Assembly (NCBI RefSeq): GCF_000310145.2 | Contig: NZ_AMXA01000001.1 | Coordinates: 248,001-312,000 of the forward strand | DNA length: 64,000 bases | Direction: 5' to 3' | Origin: Thauera sp. 28 | GTDB lineage: Bacteria; Pseudomonadota; Gammaproteobacteria; Burkholderiales; Rhodocyclaceae | Shown: positions 55,396-64,000 of the stretch, piece by piece | Layout: every line of letters starts with the position of its first letter | Position numbering within the stretch: position 1 is the first letter of the stretch | Notes under the pieces: generated by a model | Databases searched by the model: none | Seen by the model: the letters and a program-made list of their open reading frames with translations, nothing else | Told to the model about the DNA's origin: nothing | Translations under genes and position numbers: made by a program

Positions 55396-56331
55396 ATGGA
55401 GGAGCCGGCAAGTCTTGACGACCTGGAGAGTCATGAACCGGATCTTCCGCCCGAAGTGGAGGTGTTTGCCAGTCACCCCACGCCGGTCGTCGAGAACGAT
55501 TTTTTCAGTGACGTCACGCAGCTCTATCTGAACGAGATCGGTGCCAACCCGCTGCTCTCGGCAGAAGATGAGTTGCGCTTGGCTCGCTGCGTGCGCAGCG
55601 GCGACTTCGAGGCGCGCCAGACCATGATCGAGCGCAATCTGCGCCTGGTCGTGAATATCGCCAAGCATTACCTCAACCGCGGCATTCCCTTGCTCGATCT
55701 GGTCGAGGAAGGCAATCTCGGGCTGATGCACGCGCTGGAGAAGTTTGACCCCGAGCGTGGCTTCCGCTTCTCGACATACGCGACGTGGTGGATCCGCCAG
55801 AATATCGAGCGCGCGATCATGAACCAGTCGCGCACGATCCGTCTGCCGGTACATGTGGTCAAGGAGCTCAACCAGGTCCTGCGTGCGCAGCGCAGTATCG
55901 AGGCTGCCTCGAATGGCATTTCGACGCTCGAGGATATCGCGGCGCGGCTGGGGAAGACGGTCGAAGAGGTTCGCAGTACCCTCGCGTTGAGCGAACACAC
56001 GGCCTCGCTCGACGCGCCGCTCGATATCGATCCGAACCTCTCGATCGGCGAATCGCTCGCCGACGAGCACCAGCCTACGCCCGAGATACAGATTCACTGT
56101 GCGGAGATCGAGGATCTGGTACGTGCATGGATCAAGATGCTCAGCGAAAAGCAGCGCATGGTGATCCGGCATCGTTACGGTATCGACGAGTGCGAACTGC
56201 TGACCCTGGAAGAGCTCGCCAGCCGGCTAGAGCTTACCCGTGAGCGCGTACGCCAGATCCAGCTCGAAGCGCTGGGTCAATTGCGTCGCATCCTGAAGCG
56301 GCACGGCATCTCGCGCGACGCACTGCTTTAG
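55396..56331 (+). CDS. rpoS: RNA polymerase sigma factor RpoS
   Basis: A 311-residue sigma-38. Region 1.2 TQLYLNEIGANPLLSAEDEL, region 2 with RNLRLVVNIAKHYLNRG and the core-binding/-10 segment FRFSTYATWWIRQNIERAIM, and region 4 with LTLEELASRLELTRERVRQI are all present. It directs stationary-phase and general-stress transcription. It begins 9 bases after nlpD. RpoS in this position is typical of gamma- and betaproteobacteria. Confidence 0.97.
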   Translation: MEEPASLDDLESHEPDLPPEVEVFASHPTPVVENDFFSDVTQLYLNEIGANPLLSAEDELRLARCVRSGDFEARQTMIERNLRLVVNIAKHYLNRGIPLLDLVEEGNLGLMHALEKFDPERGFRFSTYATWWIRQNIERAIMNQSRTIRLPVHVVKELNQVLRAQRSIEAASNGISTLEDIAARLGKTVEEVRSTLALSEHTASLDAPLDIDPNLSIGESLADEHQPTPEIQIHCAEIEDLVRAWIKMLSEKQRMVIRHRYGIDECELLTLEELASRLELTRERVRQIQLEALGQLRRILKRHGISRDALL

Positions 56332-56352
56332 CGTTTGTCCTGCCGGCGTGGC

Positions 56353-57117
56353 TCAGCGCGGGAAAGTGCGCAGATAAAGCTCGCGGCTCGCGTAGGCCAT
56401 GACCGGCAGGCTGACGAGCAGCAGCGGCAGGAACAGGGCGCTGGCGATGATCACCAAGGACAATACGCCGGCCCAGCACATCATCACGGCGAAGCGGCCG
56501 AACACCGCGCGTACGCTCGCGACCACGCCGGAAACAAGTTGCGCCCGGCCATCGAAGATGAGCGGTAGCGAGAACGCCGACACGGCGAACAGGATGAATG
56601 CCAGCACGGCACCCATGATGGCGCTGTAGCCGGCATAACTGACGACGATCTCCTCTAGGTGGAGCAGGCGCAGGAAGCCGATCGGCTCACGCCCGACCAT
56701 GAAGCCGTAAAGAATGCCGGCGTCGGTGATCCATATGAGGAACAGCAGCCCGCACACGAACGAGATCACCCACCCGCCGCGTGGCAGTTGCCTGAAGCCG
56801 TCCCACACGTCGCCCACGCTTGGCCGTCGGCCAGCGCGAAGCTTGTCCGCCACCGAAAAGAACCCGGCAAGCAGCGCCGGCCCCACGAGCATGAAGCCGC
56901 CCGCCAGCGACAAGCTCATCGGTGCGATGGTCGCGAACTCGAGGACGACGTACATGAGCAGGCCCAGCGCGACGAAGACGCCGGCGAAGGCGCTACTGAG
57001 CCCTGGTGCAGCGCGATACTGTGCAATACCCGTCGCGATCGCCGCCTTCAGGTCGGCGAGTGTGAGCGGCGCCGGCTGCAGGGTGGCCGCGGATTCGGTG
57101 TTCGGCATCGGGCTCAT
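56353..57117 (-). CDS. DUF2189-family integral membrane protein
   Basis: A 254-residue inner-membrane protein with about six hydrophobic segments (for example FAGVFVALGLLMYVVLEF, GWVISFVCGLLFLIWI, VMMCWAGVLSLVIIASALF) and a soluble N-terminus. The pattern of paired helices with DVWDGFRQLPRGG fits DUF2189. Function is unknown. It is convergent with rpoS, 21 bases away, and 11 bases downstream of mltB on the same strand. Confidence 0.82.
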   Translation of the reverse strand: MSPMPNTESAATLQPAPLTLADLKAAIATGIAQYRAAPGLSSAFAGVFVALGLLMYVVLEFATIAPMSLSLAGGFMLVGPALLAGFFSVADKLRAGRRPSVGDVWDGFRQLPRGGWVISFVCGLLFLIWITDAGILYGFMVGREPIGFLRLLHLEEIVVSYAGYSAIMGAVLAFILFAVSAFSLPLIFDGRAQLVSGVVASVRAVFGRFAVMMCWAGVLSLVIIASALFLPLLLVSLPVMAYASRELYLRTFPR

Positions 57118-57128
57118 CGCTGTGTTCC

Positions 57129-58160
57129 TCAGCGCCTCTGGGCGCGGACCTCGTCTACCAGGCGCCGCAGCCTGAGGGCCTCGGCAAGCTCATATACCGA
57201 CATCGCGTAGAAGCTGCTGCGATTGTAGCGTGTGATGACATAGAAGTTGCGGTAGCCGAACCAGTACTCGGTGTCTGCGCCGGGCGTTTCGAGGTCCACC
57301 AGGGTTGCCGTGGCTGCCGCGCTGCCGCCGTCGAGGGTGGATACGCCGGCAGCGCTGAGGGTGGCAGGGTCCAGAGCTGGCTCGATGCCGGCGGCTACGA
57401 GCATTGCTGCGTCGGTGGTCGGCGCCAGCCGGGCGCGCTCGGCGACGGGGGCGCCAGTCTGCCAGCCATGCACCTTGAGGTAATTCGCCACGCTGCCGAT
57501 GGCGTCGATGGCGTCGGATTCGAAGTCGATCCGGCCGTTGCCATCGAAGTCGACCGCGTAGGCAAGCACGCTGCTGGGCAGGAACTGGGGATAGCCGAGA
57601 GCTCCCGCGAAGGAGCCGGTGAAACTGTCCGGTGCGCGGCCCTGCTGGCGTGCGAGCACGAACAGCGACTCCAGTTCGCGGCGGAACAGCTCAGCCCTGG
57701 GCGGATAGTCGAAGGCCAGGGTGGCAAGGGCCGACAGCGTCTCGAAGTTGCCGGTCTGGCGGCCATACACCGTTTCCACGCCGATGATGGCTACGATGAC
57801 CTCGGCAGGTACGCCGAAGCTGCGCTCGGCGCGTGCCAGTTCGTGCTCATGCTCGCGCCAGAAGGCGAGGCCGCCCTCGATCCGGGTGCGGTCCAGAAAG
57901 CGGCTGCGGTAGTTCTGCCATGACCTGGCGCCGCGGCGCGCAGGCGGGGTGATCAGGCGAATGACGCTGGCGTCGTGGCGGGCGCGGCCGAGCGCATCGT
58001 GGAGCTCGGCTGGATCGAAATCGTGGCGGGCGGCGACCTCGGCTATGAAGCTGCGCGCATCATCGCGGTCGGCGTAGGAGGCAAGCAGGGGGGTAGGCAG
58101 GGCAAGTGCAAGCAGTGCTGCGAGCTGGCGCAGCGGCCTGGAGGCTGAGAGGCGGGGCAT
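57129..58160 (-). CDS. mltB: Membrane-bound lytic murein transglycosylase B
   Basis: A 343-residue peptidoglycan lytic transglycosylase. The signal-like N-terminus (LAALLALALPTPLLASYA) has no clear lipobox Cys, so it may be a soluble periplasmic form. The SLT_2 domain includes the catalytic Glu in IIGVETVYGRQTGNFETL, then FAGALGYPQFLPSSVLAYAV and DFDGNGRIDFESDAIDAIGS. A C-terminal GYRNFYVITRYNRSSFYAM is typical of MltB. Leftward, between the transglutaminase gene and the DUF2189 gene. Confidence 0.95.
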   Translation of the reverse strand: MPRLSASRPLRQLAALLALALPTPLLASYADRDDARSFIAEVAARHDFDPAELHDALGRARHDASVIRLITPPARRGARSWQNYRSRFLDRTRIEGGLAFWREHEHELARAERSFGVPAEVIVAIIGVETVYGRQTGNFETLSALATLAFDYPPRAELFRRELESLFVLARQQGRAPDSFTGSFAGALGYPQFLPSSVLAYAVDFDGNGRIDFESDAIDAIGSVANYLKVHGWQTGAPVAERARLAPTTDAAMLVAAGIEPALDPATLSAAGVSTLDGGSAAATATLVDLETPGADTEYWFGYRNFYVITRYNRSSFYAMSVYELAEALRLRRLVDEVRAQRR

Positions 58161-58172
58161 GGCATTCGGTGG

Positions 58173-60167
58173 CTACGGGTTGCGAAGGGCATCGATGCGG
58201 TGGCGCAGGGCATTGAGCGCGTCCTTGTCGACGTCCCGACCATACCGCAGGCTGGCGTAGCTTGCACAGATCGTACGTAACGCATCTGCCTGCCCGGGGC
58301 GCGCGCGCGCGAGCCGGTCGGCGTAGTCGAGCGGGCCTTCCCACGGTTCGCGCCCCAGTCCCTGGCGCGCCATGCGCGTGCAGAAGCGGGCCCACTGTCG
58401 CTCCAGAGGGTCCTGCGCACGCCGCTGCCTGATGGCCCACAGATAAAGCACGCCGAACAGTGCAGCGGTGGCCAGGCTCAGGATTGCAGCAAGCGTGGTC
58501 GCATCGACGCGCTCGAACCCGATGCGGGCGAGCAGGGCGCGCTGGCGCTCGGTGTCATAACCCAGCACGCGCTGGTTCCAGGCATTCGATACCGCCTCCC
58601 ACTGGTAACGCAGTGCGCGCAGCCATTCCATGTCGGCGCGCAGCATCAGCGGCAGGCCGTCGAACTCGGCAAGCGCAGCCGCGAGACCGTCGTCGATGCG
58701 TTGGGGGGCGGCGAGCGCGGTAGGGTCGACGCGCACCCAGCCGCTGCCGGTGAGCCAGACCTCGTTCCAGGCGTGCGCATCGGACTGACGCACGACGAGG
58801 TTGCCGTCGACCGGGTTGATCTCGCCGCCCTGGTAGCCGGTCACCACCCGTGTCGGCACGCCGGCTGCGCGCATCAGCACGGCGAACGCCGAGGCGAAGT
58901 GTTCGCAGAAGCCTCTGCGTGTGTCGAACAGGAACTCGTCCGCACTATGGCGACCGAGCAGAGGCGGGCGCAGCGTGTAGATGTAGCGGCCCGAGCGCAG
59001 GTAGTCGATCACGCGCGCCAGTGTCTCCCGGTCGGATGCCGCACCCGCGGCCAGTTCGGCTGCAAGCGCGCGGCTGCGCGGGTTGCTGTCGGCCGGTAGG
59101 CGCAAGGCGGCCGACAGCACGTCGGCGTCCTCCTCGAGCCCAGTGAGGATGTCAGGGTAAGCGGTGAGTGCAAGGCGGCTACGTACGCGCAGCGGGGTCA
59201 CCGCCAGGGCGTGGTAGTCGCTTGCATGGCGTATCGCCGGACTTGCGCTGCCGGCAAAGTCGAGGGCAAGCAGCCAGCGCCGGTTGTGGGGTTCGAGGGT
59301 GAGGGTGTAGTCGAGCCGAGGTCCGGACACCACGTAGAACGGCGTCTCGGCCTCAACGAAGGGGGCTGCGCGCCAGGTGCGGCCGTCGAACTCGGTGAGC
59401 ACCGGGCCGCGCCAGTAGCGTTGGGTCGGCGCGGGCGGTGCGCCGTCGAACACCGCGCGCATGACGATCGCGCTGGACAGGCTCAGCTCGCTGATCGAGC
59501 CCGGGTCCATGGTTTCGGACAGACCCGTGCGCGCGCTGAACGCATCTGCAGGCAAGCCCCAGAGCGGCCCCTGCACGCGCGGGAACAGCACGAAGAACAG
59601 CAGCATGAAGGGCAGGCCCTGGGCGACCAGGAGTGTCGCCGTCCGCAGGTGTTCGCGTTGCGGTCCGCCCGGGTCGGCAAGCGCCACCAGCGCGCCCAGG
59701 GTGACCAGGCTTGCGCCCAGTGCGAGGGCGGCGACAGGCAAGGATTGATCTTCGAGGAAGATGGCGAGTTGCAGGAACAGGCACAGCAGCACCCCGGCGC
59801 GAATGTCGCGCGCTGCACGCGACTCGAGCAGCTTGAGGCCGAGCAGCAGGGCCAGCAGGGTCACGCCTGGTTCGCGGCCGAAAAAATGGCCGAATTCGAG
59901 GCGGACCCCCACGGCAACCGCTACCGCGACGGCAAGCAGCAGCAGGCGTGCCGGTGGCCGCTTGCCTCGCCACAGCAGCAGCCCGCGCCAGCACAGCAGC
60001 AGGGCTGCAAGAGCGCTCGCCCAGGCCGGCAGCCATAGCGCATGCGGGGCGAGGGTGAGCGCGGCGCCGCCCAACAGCCAGGCGCCCTGACGACGGTCCA
60101 GGGCGCGCTCCGGCGGCGCCGTTGAGTGGCGCCGGATGGGAAGGGCGCGCAGCAGCCGGCCGATCAT
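58173..60167 (-). CDS. TgpA-like transglutaminase membrane protein (DUF3488)
   Basis: A 664-residue protein. Several membrane helices fill the first 200 residues (DUF3488 region), followed by a periplasmic domain with a transglutaminase core: Cys in DTRRGFCEHFASAFAVLMRA, His in SDAHAWNEVWL and Asp in VDPTAL. One further helix (AILSLATAALFGVLYLWA) and a C-terminal DUF4129-like tail follow. The Met at 60167 is preceded by ggaggag and overlaps the DUF58 gene stop (ATGA); the longer frame is rejected. It belongs to the MoxR-DUF58-transglutaminase operon. Confidence 0.93.
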   Translation of the reverse strand: MIGRLLRALPIRRHSTAPPERALDRRQGAWLLGGAALTLAPHALWLPAWASALAALLLCWRGLLLWRGKRPPARLLLLAVAVAVAVGVRLEFGHFFGREPGVTLLALLLGLKLLESRAARDIRAGVLLCLFLQLAIFLEDQSLPVAALALGASLVTLGALVALADPGGPQREHLRTATLLVAQGLPFMLLFFVLFPRVQGPLWGLPADAFSARTGLSETMDPGSISELSLSSAIVMRAVFDGAPPAPTQRYWRGPVLTEFDGRTWRAAPFVEAETPFYVVSGPRLDYTLTLEPHNRRWLLALDFAGSASPAIRHASDYHALAVTPLRVRSRLALTAYPDILTGLEEDADVLSAALRLPADSNPRSRALAAELAAGAASDRETLARVIDYLRSGRYIYTLRPPLLGRHSADEFLFDTRRGFCEHFASAFAVLMRAAGVPTRVVTGYQGGEINPVDGNLVVRQSDAHAWNEVWLTGSGWVRVDPTALAAPQRIDDGLAAALAEFDGLPLMLRADMEWLRALRYQWEAVSNAWNQRVLGYDTERQRALLARIGFERVDATTLAAILSLATAALFGVLYLWAIRQRRAQDPLERQWARFCTRMARQGLGREPWEGPLDYADRLARARPGQADALRTICASYASLRYGRDVDKDALNALRHRIDALRNP

Positions 60168-61153
60168 GCCTCCTCCCGTGGCGCGCCAAAGCGGGCAAGC
60201 TCGCCGAGGCAGCACTCGAGGTGGGCCTTGCCCTGGCCGCTCGCGACTTCGCATCCGGGCAGTTTGAGAGCGTAGCGCCGGTTGTGTTGTTCTGCCGCGA
60301 GCAGCCAGGCTGTCAGGCGCGACAACCGGCGTTCATCGTCGAGCTGCTGTGGTAGCTGCGACCAGTCGAGCACGAGGTCGGGCGAACTCCAGCTGGCGTA
60401 CGATTTCGTGAGCATCGGCCCGCCGCGCGCCAGTACCTTCCATGCAACGTGGCGCGGCGAGTCCGCGCTGCGGTGGGTGCGCAGGCCGGTGAAATCGTCG
60501 TCGCCGTCGCGGCTGCGTCCGCGCATTCCGGCATCGGCACCGGCATCTTCCGGCAGCGCGGGCGGATCCGGCTCGGGCGCAGGGTATACGACGCAGTGCT
60601 GCTCGGGCACGAATACGCTCCACGCCCGGATCAGGCCAAGCGGCCAGGTCGTCTGGATGACCGTGCGCCCAGGGCTGAGCTGGCCGCGCCGCGTCGTCGG
60701 GCAGGGCAGGCATACCCGGGTGAGCTGTGCGGGGCCGGTGTCGAAGCCGACCTGCTGGCCGTGTGCGCGCAGGCTGAGCGAAGGGCGCCGACGGTTACGC
60801 GTGTTATCGATGCTGAACACGAAGCCGGCGGTGTCGCCGCAGAACACGGGCTCGCAGCGCTCGGCGCGGATGGACAGGCCAAGCAGGTTGCGAAACGCAT
60901 GCACCATGCTCGCCATGGCCGTCCCGCCGAGCAGGAACACGAAGCCGTAGCCGAGGCTGAGGTTGTAGTTGATCGAGGCCAGCAACATGGTCGCGAGGGC
61001 GGCGGCGAAGGCGAGTCCGGCCGGGGTAGGCAGTACGTAGATGCGTCGCTGCACCAGGCGGATCGGCGCCGGCTCCGGGGTGCCGATACGGAACAGCCAG
61101 CGCTCGGCCCGTTCCAGCATGCGCAGCGCGCGGCCTTGCCCTGGCCTCATCAT
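60164..61153 (-). CDS. DUF58 domain-containing protein
   Basis: A 329-residue protein with two adjacent membrane helices near residues 45-90 (GLAFAAALATMLLASINYNL and GYGFVFLLGGTAMASMV), then a beta-rich region and a DUF58 segment with RTHRSADSPRHVAWKVLARG. DUF58 proteins occur with MoxR ATPases and transglutaminases in a widespread operon of uncertain function, probably in envelope protein assembly or stress. Both ends overlap neighbours by 3-4 bases, so all three are translationally coupled. Confidence 0.92.
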   Translation of the reverse strand: MMRPGQGRALRMLERAERWLFRIGTPEPAPIRLVQRRIYVLPTPAGLAFAAALATMLLASINYNLSLGYGFVFLLGGTAMASMVHAFRNLLGLSIRAERCEPVFCGDTAGFVFSIDNTRNRRRPSLSLRAHGQQVGFDTGPAQLTRVCLPCPTTRRGQLSPGRTVIQTTWPLGLIRAWSVFVPEQHCVVYPAPEPDPPALPEDAGADAGMRGRSRDGDDDFTGLRTHRSADSPRHVAWKVLARGGPMLTKSYASWSSPDLVLDWSQLPQQLDDERRLSRLTAWLLAAEQHNRRYALKLPGCEVASGQGKAHLECCLGELARFGAPREEA

Positions 61154-62070
61154 CAGACGAGTTTGACCGCGTGCAGCAGACGCGTCAGCGTTGCCGCCGG
61201 TACCGGGCGGCCGTCGCCGGCCAGGTGCAGCCGATGGCCGGCGACGTGGGGGAAGAGGGTCTGCACGTCCTCGGGCAGGACGTGGTCGCGACCTTCGATA
61301 AGCGCCCAGGCGCGCGCTGCCGCGAGCAGGCCCAGGCCCGCGCGCGGGCTGAGTCCGCCGGCAAGCTCGGGGTTGCCGCGACTGGCCTCGAGCACAGCCT
61401 GAAGGTAATCGACCAGGGCCGCCGAGACATGGACACGCATGGCCGCCTGTTGCAACTCGACGAGCGCCGCCGGGCTGATCACAGCAGCCTGGCGCCCGAG
61501 CATGCCGCGCCTGTCTTCGCCCATCAGCAGCGCACGTTCGGCCTCGCGGTCGGGATAGCCCAGCCTGATACGCAGCAAGAAGCGGTCGAGCTGGCTCTCG
61601 GGCAGCGGGAAGGTGCCGATCTGGTGTGCCGGGTTCTGCGTTGCGATCACGAAGAAGGGCTCGGGGAGCGCGAAGGTGCCGCCGTCGGCGGTGACCTGGC
61701 CCTCCTCCATGGCCTCGAGCAGCGCACTCTGCGTCTTCGGGGTGGCACGGTTGATCTCGTCGGCGAGGATCAGCTGGGCGAACACCGGCCCTGGATGAAA
61801 GCGGAACGCGCTCGACTCGCGATCGAACACGGACACGCCCAGGATGTCGGCCGGCAGCAGGTCGCTGGTGAACTGGATGCGCTGGAACTGCAGCCCGGTG
61901 AGCCTCGCGAAGACATGCGCGAGCGTGGTCTTGCCCACGCCCGGAACGTCCTCGATCAGCAGGTGGCCGCGGGCAACGAGGCAGGCAAGGGCGAGACGCA
62001 GCTCCCGGTCCTTGCCGAGGATGATCCGGCCTGCTGCTTCGAGCAGGCGATTCGCATGGTGCAGGGGCAT
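61153..62070 (-). CDS. MoxR-family AAA ATPase
   Basis: A 305-residue AAA+ ATPase with Walker A LIEDVPGVGKTTLAHVFA, Walker B AQLILADEINRATPKTQ, sensor I FVIATQNPAHQIGTFPLPES and arginine fingers in the AAA_3 module. It likely acts as a metal-insertion or folding chaperone for the DUF58 partner. The start at 62070 (MPLHHANRLLEAAG) is preferred; the frame is open far upstream on the minus strand, but that extension lies across the divergent histone-deacetylase-like gene. Confidence 0.94.
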   Translation of the reverse strand: MPLHHANRLLEAAGRIILGKDRELRLALACLVARGHLLIEDVPGVGKTTLAHVFARLTGLQFQRIQFTSDLLPADILGVSVFDRESSAFRFHPGPVFAQLILADEINRATPKTQSALLEAMEEGQVTADGGTFALPEPFFVIATQNPAHQIGTFPLPESQLDRFLLRIRLGYPDREAERALLMGEDRRGMLGRQAAVISPAALVELQQAAMRVHVSAALVDYLQAVLEASRGNPELAGGLSPRAGLGLLAAARAWALIEGRDHVLPEDVQTLFPHVAGHRLHLAGDGRPVPAATLTRLLHAVKLV

Positions 62071-62229
62071 CGTGGCGCGTACTGTGAAATTGGCTTGGAA
62101 GCGGTGATAATAGACGACAAAGAGCAGCGCTCCCGCGGCCAGGGGTGACGTTGCCAGGTCAATAATGGGCCCGGGCGCGCACGCGCCACTTGAGGCCGAA
62201 TCATTGTTCTCGAGATGAGAGGGAGGAGT

Positions 62230-63156
62230 ATGACGACGACGGCATTCATCACGCATCGTGACTGCTGGCTGCACGACATGGGATCGATGCACCCCGAATG
62301 CGCGGACCGGCTGTCGGCGATCAACGACCGGCTCATCGCGGCTGGTCTGGACATGTACATCTCCTTCTACGACGCGCCCGTTGCCGAGCGCGAGCAGATT
62401 CTGCGCGTACATCCGGCCGAGTACCTGGACGACCTCGTGGGCAACGTGCCCGAGCACGGCATTCGCCACCTCGATCCGGATACCGCGATGTCGCCGGGCA
62501 CGATGAAGGCGGCGCTGCGCTCGGCCGGTGCCGGGGTGTTCGCCACCGACCTGGTCATGAAGGGCGAGATCGAGAATGCCTTCTGCGCCGTGCGTCCGCC
62601 CGGCCATCATGCCGAGCGTGCGAAGGCGATGGGCTTCTGCTTCATGAACAACGTCGCCATCGCAGCACGGCATGCGCTCGAGGCCCATGGCCTCGAACGC
62701 GTCGCGGTTGTCGACTTCGACGTTCACCATGGCAACGGCACCGAGGACATCTTCCGCAACGATCCGCGGGTGATGATGGCGGGGATCTTCCAGCATCCCT
62801 TCTACCCCTACAGCGGAACGGACAATCCGCCCGCGCACATGTGCAACGTGCCTTTGCCGGCGGGGACCCGCGGCGATGCGTTCCGCCAGGTCTTCAGCGA
62901 TGTCGTCGTACCGGCGCTGCGCAGCCACAACCCGCAAATGATCTTCATCTCTGCCGGCTTCGATGCCCACTACGAGGACGACATGGGCTCGCTTGGCCTG
63001 GTCGAGGCCGACTACGTGTGGGCGACCGAGCAGATCAAGGGGGTCGCTGCGGACTGTGGGCATACCCGCATCGTGTCCATCCTCGAGGGCGGTTATTCGC
63101 TGTCGTCGCTGGCGCGCTCGGTCGTTGCCCACATCAAGGCGCTTGCAGACCTTTGA
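62230..63156 (+). CDS. Histone deacetylase-family amidohydrolase
   Basis: A 308-residue class II HDAC-like enzyme (acetylpolyamine/acetoin-utilisation type). The catalytic His pair is in RPPGHHAERAKAMGFCFMNN, the zinc ligands in VVDFDVHHGNGTEDIF and SAGFDAHYEDDMG, and the C-terminal LEGGYSLSSLARSV is conserved. The likely reaction is deacetylation of a small molecule or protein lysine. The start at 62230 follows ggagg. It is divergent from the MoxR operon and precedes dapA. Confidence 0.95.
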   Translation: MTTTAFITHRDCWLHDMGSMHPECADRLSAINDRLIAAGLDMYISFYDAPVAEREQILRVHPAEYLDDLVGNVPEHGIRHLDPDTAMSPGTMKAALRSAGAGVFATDLVMKGEIENAFCAVRPPGHHAERAKAMGFCFMNNVAIAARHALEAHGLERVAVVDFDVHHGNGTEDIFRNDPRVMMAGIFQHPFYPYSGTDNPPAHMCNVPLPAGTRGDAFRQVFSDVVVPALRSHNPQMIFISAGFDAHYEDDMGSLGLVEADYVWATEQIKGVAADCGHTRIVSILEGGYSLSSLARSVVAHIKALADL

Positions 63157-63168
63157 GCCTGCCGCTGC

Positions 63169-63213
63169 GGGCCAGCCTCGCGTGCGTGACCTCCACGCGC
63201 GCGAGGCTGGCCC
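63169..63213. terminator. Long perfect hairpin between the HDAC-like gene and dapA
   Basis: The 14-bp arms gggccagcctcgcg (63169-63182) and cgcgaggctggccc (63200-63213) pair perfectly, and a further cgtg/cacg pair can form within the loop. No T-run follows, so it may be a terminator assisted by other factors or an mRNA-stabilising structure. Confidence 0.55.
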
Positions 63214-63262
63214 GAATCCGGCGATCGGTTAGAATCGAATCTTTTACGCACGCCCCCACGCC

Positions 63263-64000
63263 ATGATTACCGGATCGCTTGTCGCCATCGTCACGCCCAT
63301 GCATGACGACGGCAGTCTTGATTTCCCGAGCTTGCGCAAGCTCATCGACTGGCACATCACCGAAGGTACGGACGGCATCGTCATCGTCGGCACCACTGGC
63401 GAGTCGCCGTCGGTCAGCGTCGATGAACACTGCGAGTTGATCCGCTGCACCGTCGAGCACGTGGCTGGGCGGGTCCCGGTCGTCGCCGGAACAGGTGCCA
63501 ACTCGACATCCGAGGCGGTCGAACTGGCTCGTTTTGCTGCCCGTGCCGGCGCCGATGCCCACCTGTCGGTCGTCCCCTACTACAACAAGCCGTCGCAGGA
63601 AGGCCTTTACCGGCACTTCCGCACCATTGCCGAGGCGGTCGAACTGCCGCTGATCCTCTACAACGTGCCCGGGCGCACGGTTGCAGATCTCGGCAACGAC
63701 ACCACGCTGCGGCTGGCCGAGATCCCCAACGTGGTCGGCCTCAAGGACGCTACCGGTAACCTCGATCGCGCCTGCGACCTCATCGAGCGCGCGCCGGCGG
63801 GCTTCGGCCTCTACAGCGGCGACGACATGAGCTCTGCCGCCTTCCTGATGCTGGGCGGCCATGGCGTCATCTCGGTCACCGCAAACGTGGCGCCGCGTGC
63901 CATGCACCAGCTGTGCGCAGCGGCCGCTGCGGGTGACATGAAGTCCCTGCGTGAAACCAATGCTGCGCTCACGGGTCTGCATCGCGATCTGTTCTGCGAA
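63263..64000 (+). CDS. dapA: 4-hydroxy-tetrahydrodipicolinate synthase (partial at window end)
   Basis: The first 246 codons of DapA are in the window. [38 protein letters not shown], the catalytic Tyr in [19 protein letters not shown] and the Schiff-base Lys in [12 protein letters not shown] are present. It condenses pyruvate with aspartate semialdehyde in lysine and meso-diaminopimelate synthesis. The frame is open to the last base, so the C-terminus lies outside. Confidence 0.96.
   Translation, partial: MITGSLVAIVTPMHDDGSLDFPSLRKLIDWHITEGTDGIVIVGTTGESPSVSVDEHCELIRCTVEHVAGRVPVVAGTGANSTSEAVELARFAARAGADAHLSVVPYYNKPSQEGLYRHFRTIAEAVELPLILYNVPGRTVADLGNDTTLRLAEIPNVVGLKDATGNLDRACDLIERAPAGFGLYSGDDMSSAAFLMLGGHGVISVTANVAPRAMHQLCAAAAAGDMKSLRETNAALTGLHRDLFCE

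Overview
The window reads as a high-GC betaproteobacterial chromosome. The flanking gene order (thrS-infC-rpmI-rplT-pheS-pheT-ihfA-merR-like gene-tRNA-Pro, then surE-pcm-nlpD-rpoS, then mltB, TgpA-type transglutaminase, DUF58, MoxR, histone-deacetylase-like gene, dapA) fits Rhodocyclales such as Thauera or Azoarcus. That taxonomic call is inferred from gene order and base composition only.

Layout: 1-2116 holds a YdbH/YnbE/YdbL-type envelope cluster, an exonuclease and a small membrane protein. 2195-2271 is tRNA-Val. 2447-9876 is the translation/IHF block, in which infC begins with an ATC codon. 9939-10015 is tRNA-Pro(GGG). From 53125 the core chromosome resumes with surE.

Between them lies a genomic island of about 43 kb inserted into the 3' end of tRNA-Pro. 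Its limits are a perfect 50-bp direct repeat (9967-10016 and 52956-53005). It carries a P4-type integrase and an AlpA-like regulator at the right end. The integrase tail is interrupted by an intact ISAs1-family element with a 10-bp target duplication. A truncated IS1182-like element lies in the left part.

Island cargo is mostly defence-like. (i) 10771-16354 holds a 1376-residue protein with a HigA-type HTH, a possible nuclease-like region and no visible P-loop, followed by an ApeA-like protein with a HEPN RxxxxH motif. (ii) 17939-19918 is an unusual tyrosine recombinase with an internal XRE-like helix-turn-helix. (iii) A leftward set (20212-23556) includes a WYL regulator and an ADP-ribosylglycohydrolase. 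(iv) A rightward, tightly packed ten-gene operon (23891-43259) has a DISARM-like core: a DEAD helicase fused to DUF1998 and a nuclease-like tail, a DrmD-like SNF2 helicase and a DrmMI-like methylase. Around the core are a zinc-finger protein, an AAA/DUF3696 ATPase, a PIN nuclease, an RNA/DNA ligase-like protein, a GmrSD-like DUF262 protein, an HNH endonuclease and an unknown protein. No phospholipase-D gene (drmC) is present. (v) 44493-47181 is an SOS module: a YedK/HMCES peptidase diverging from umuD-umuC behind a perfect LexA box that nearly touches the umuD start codon.

The best candidate for an undescribed system is the 23891-43259 operon with its divergent WYL/ADP-ribosylglycohydrolase partner. 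The second is the HigA-fusion/HEPN pair. All functional statements are from reading motifs; no database search was possible.
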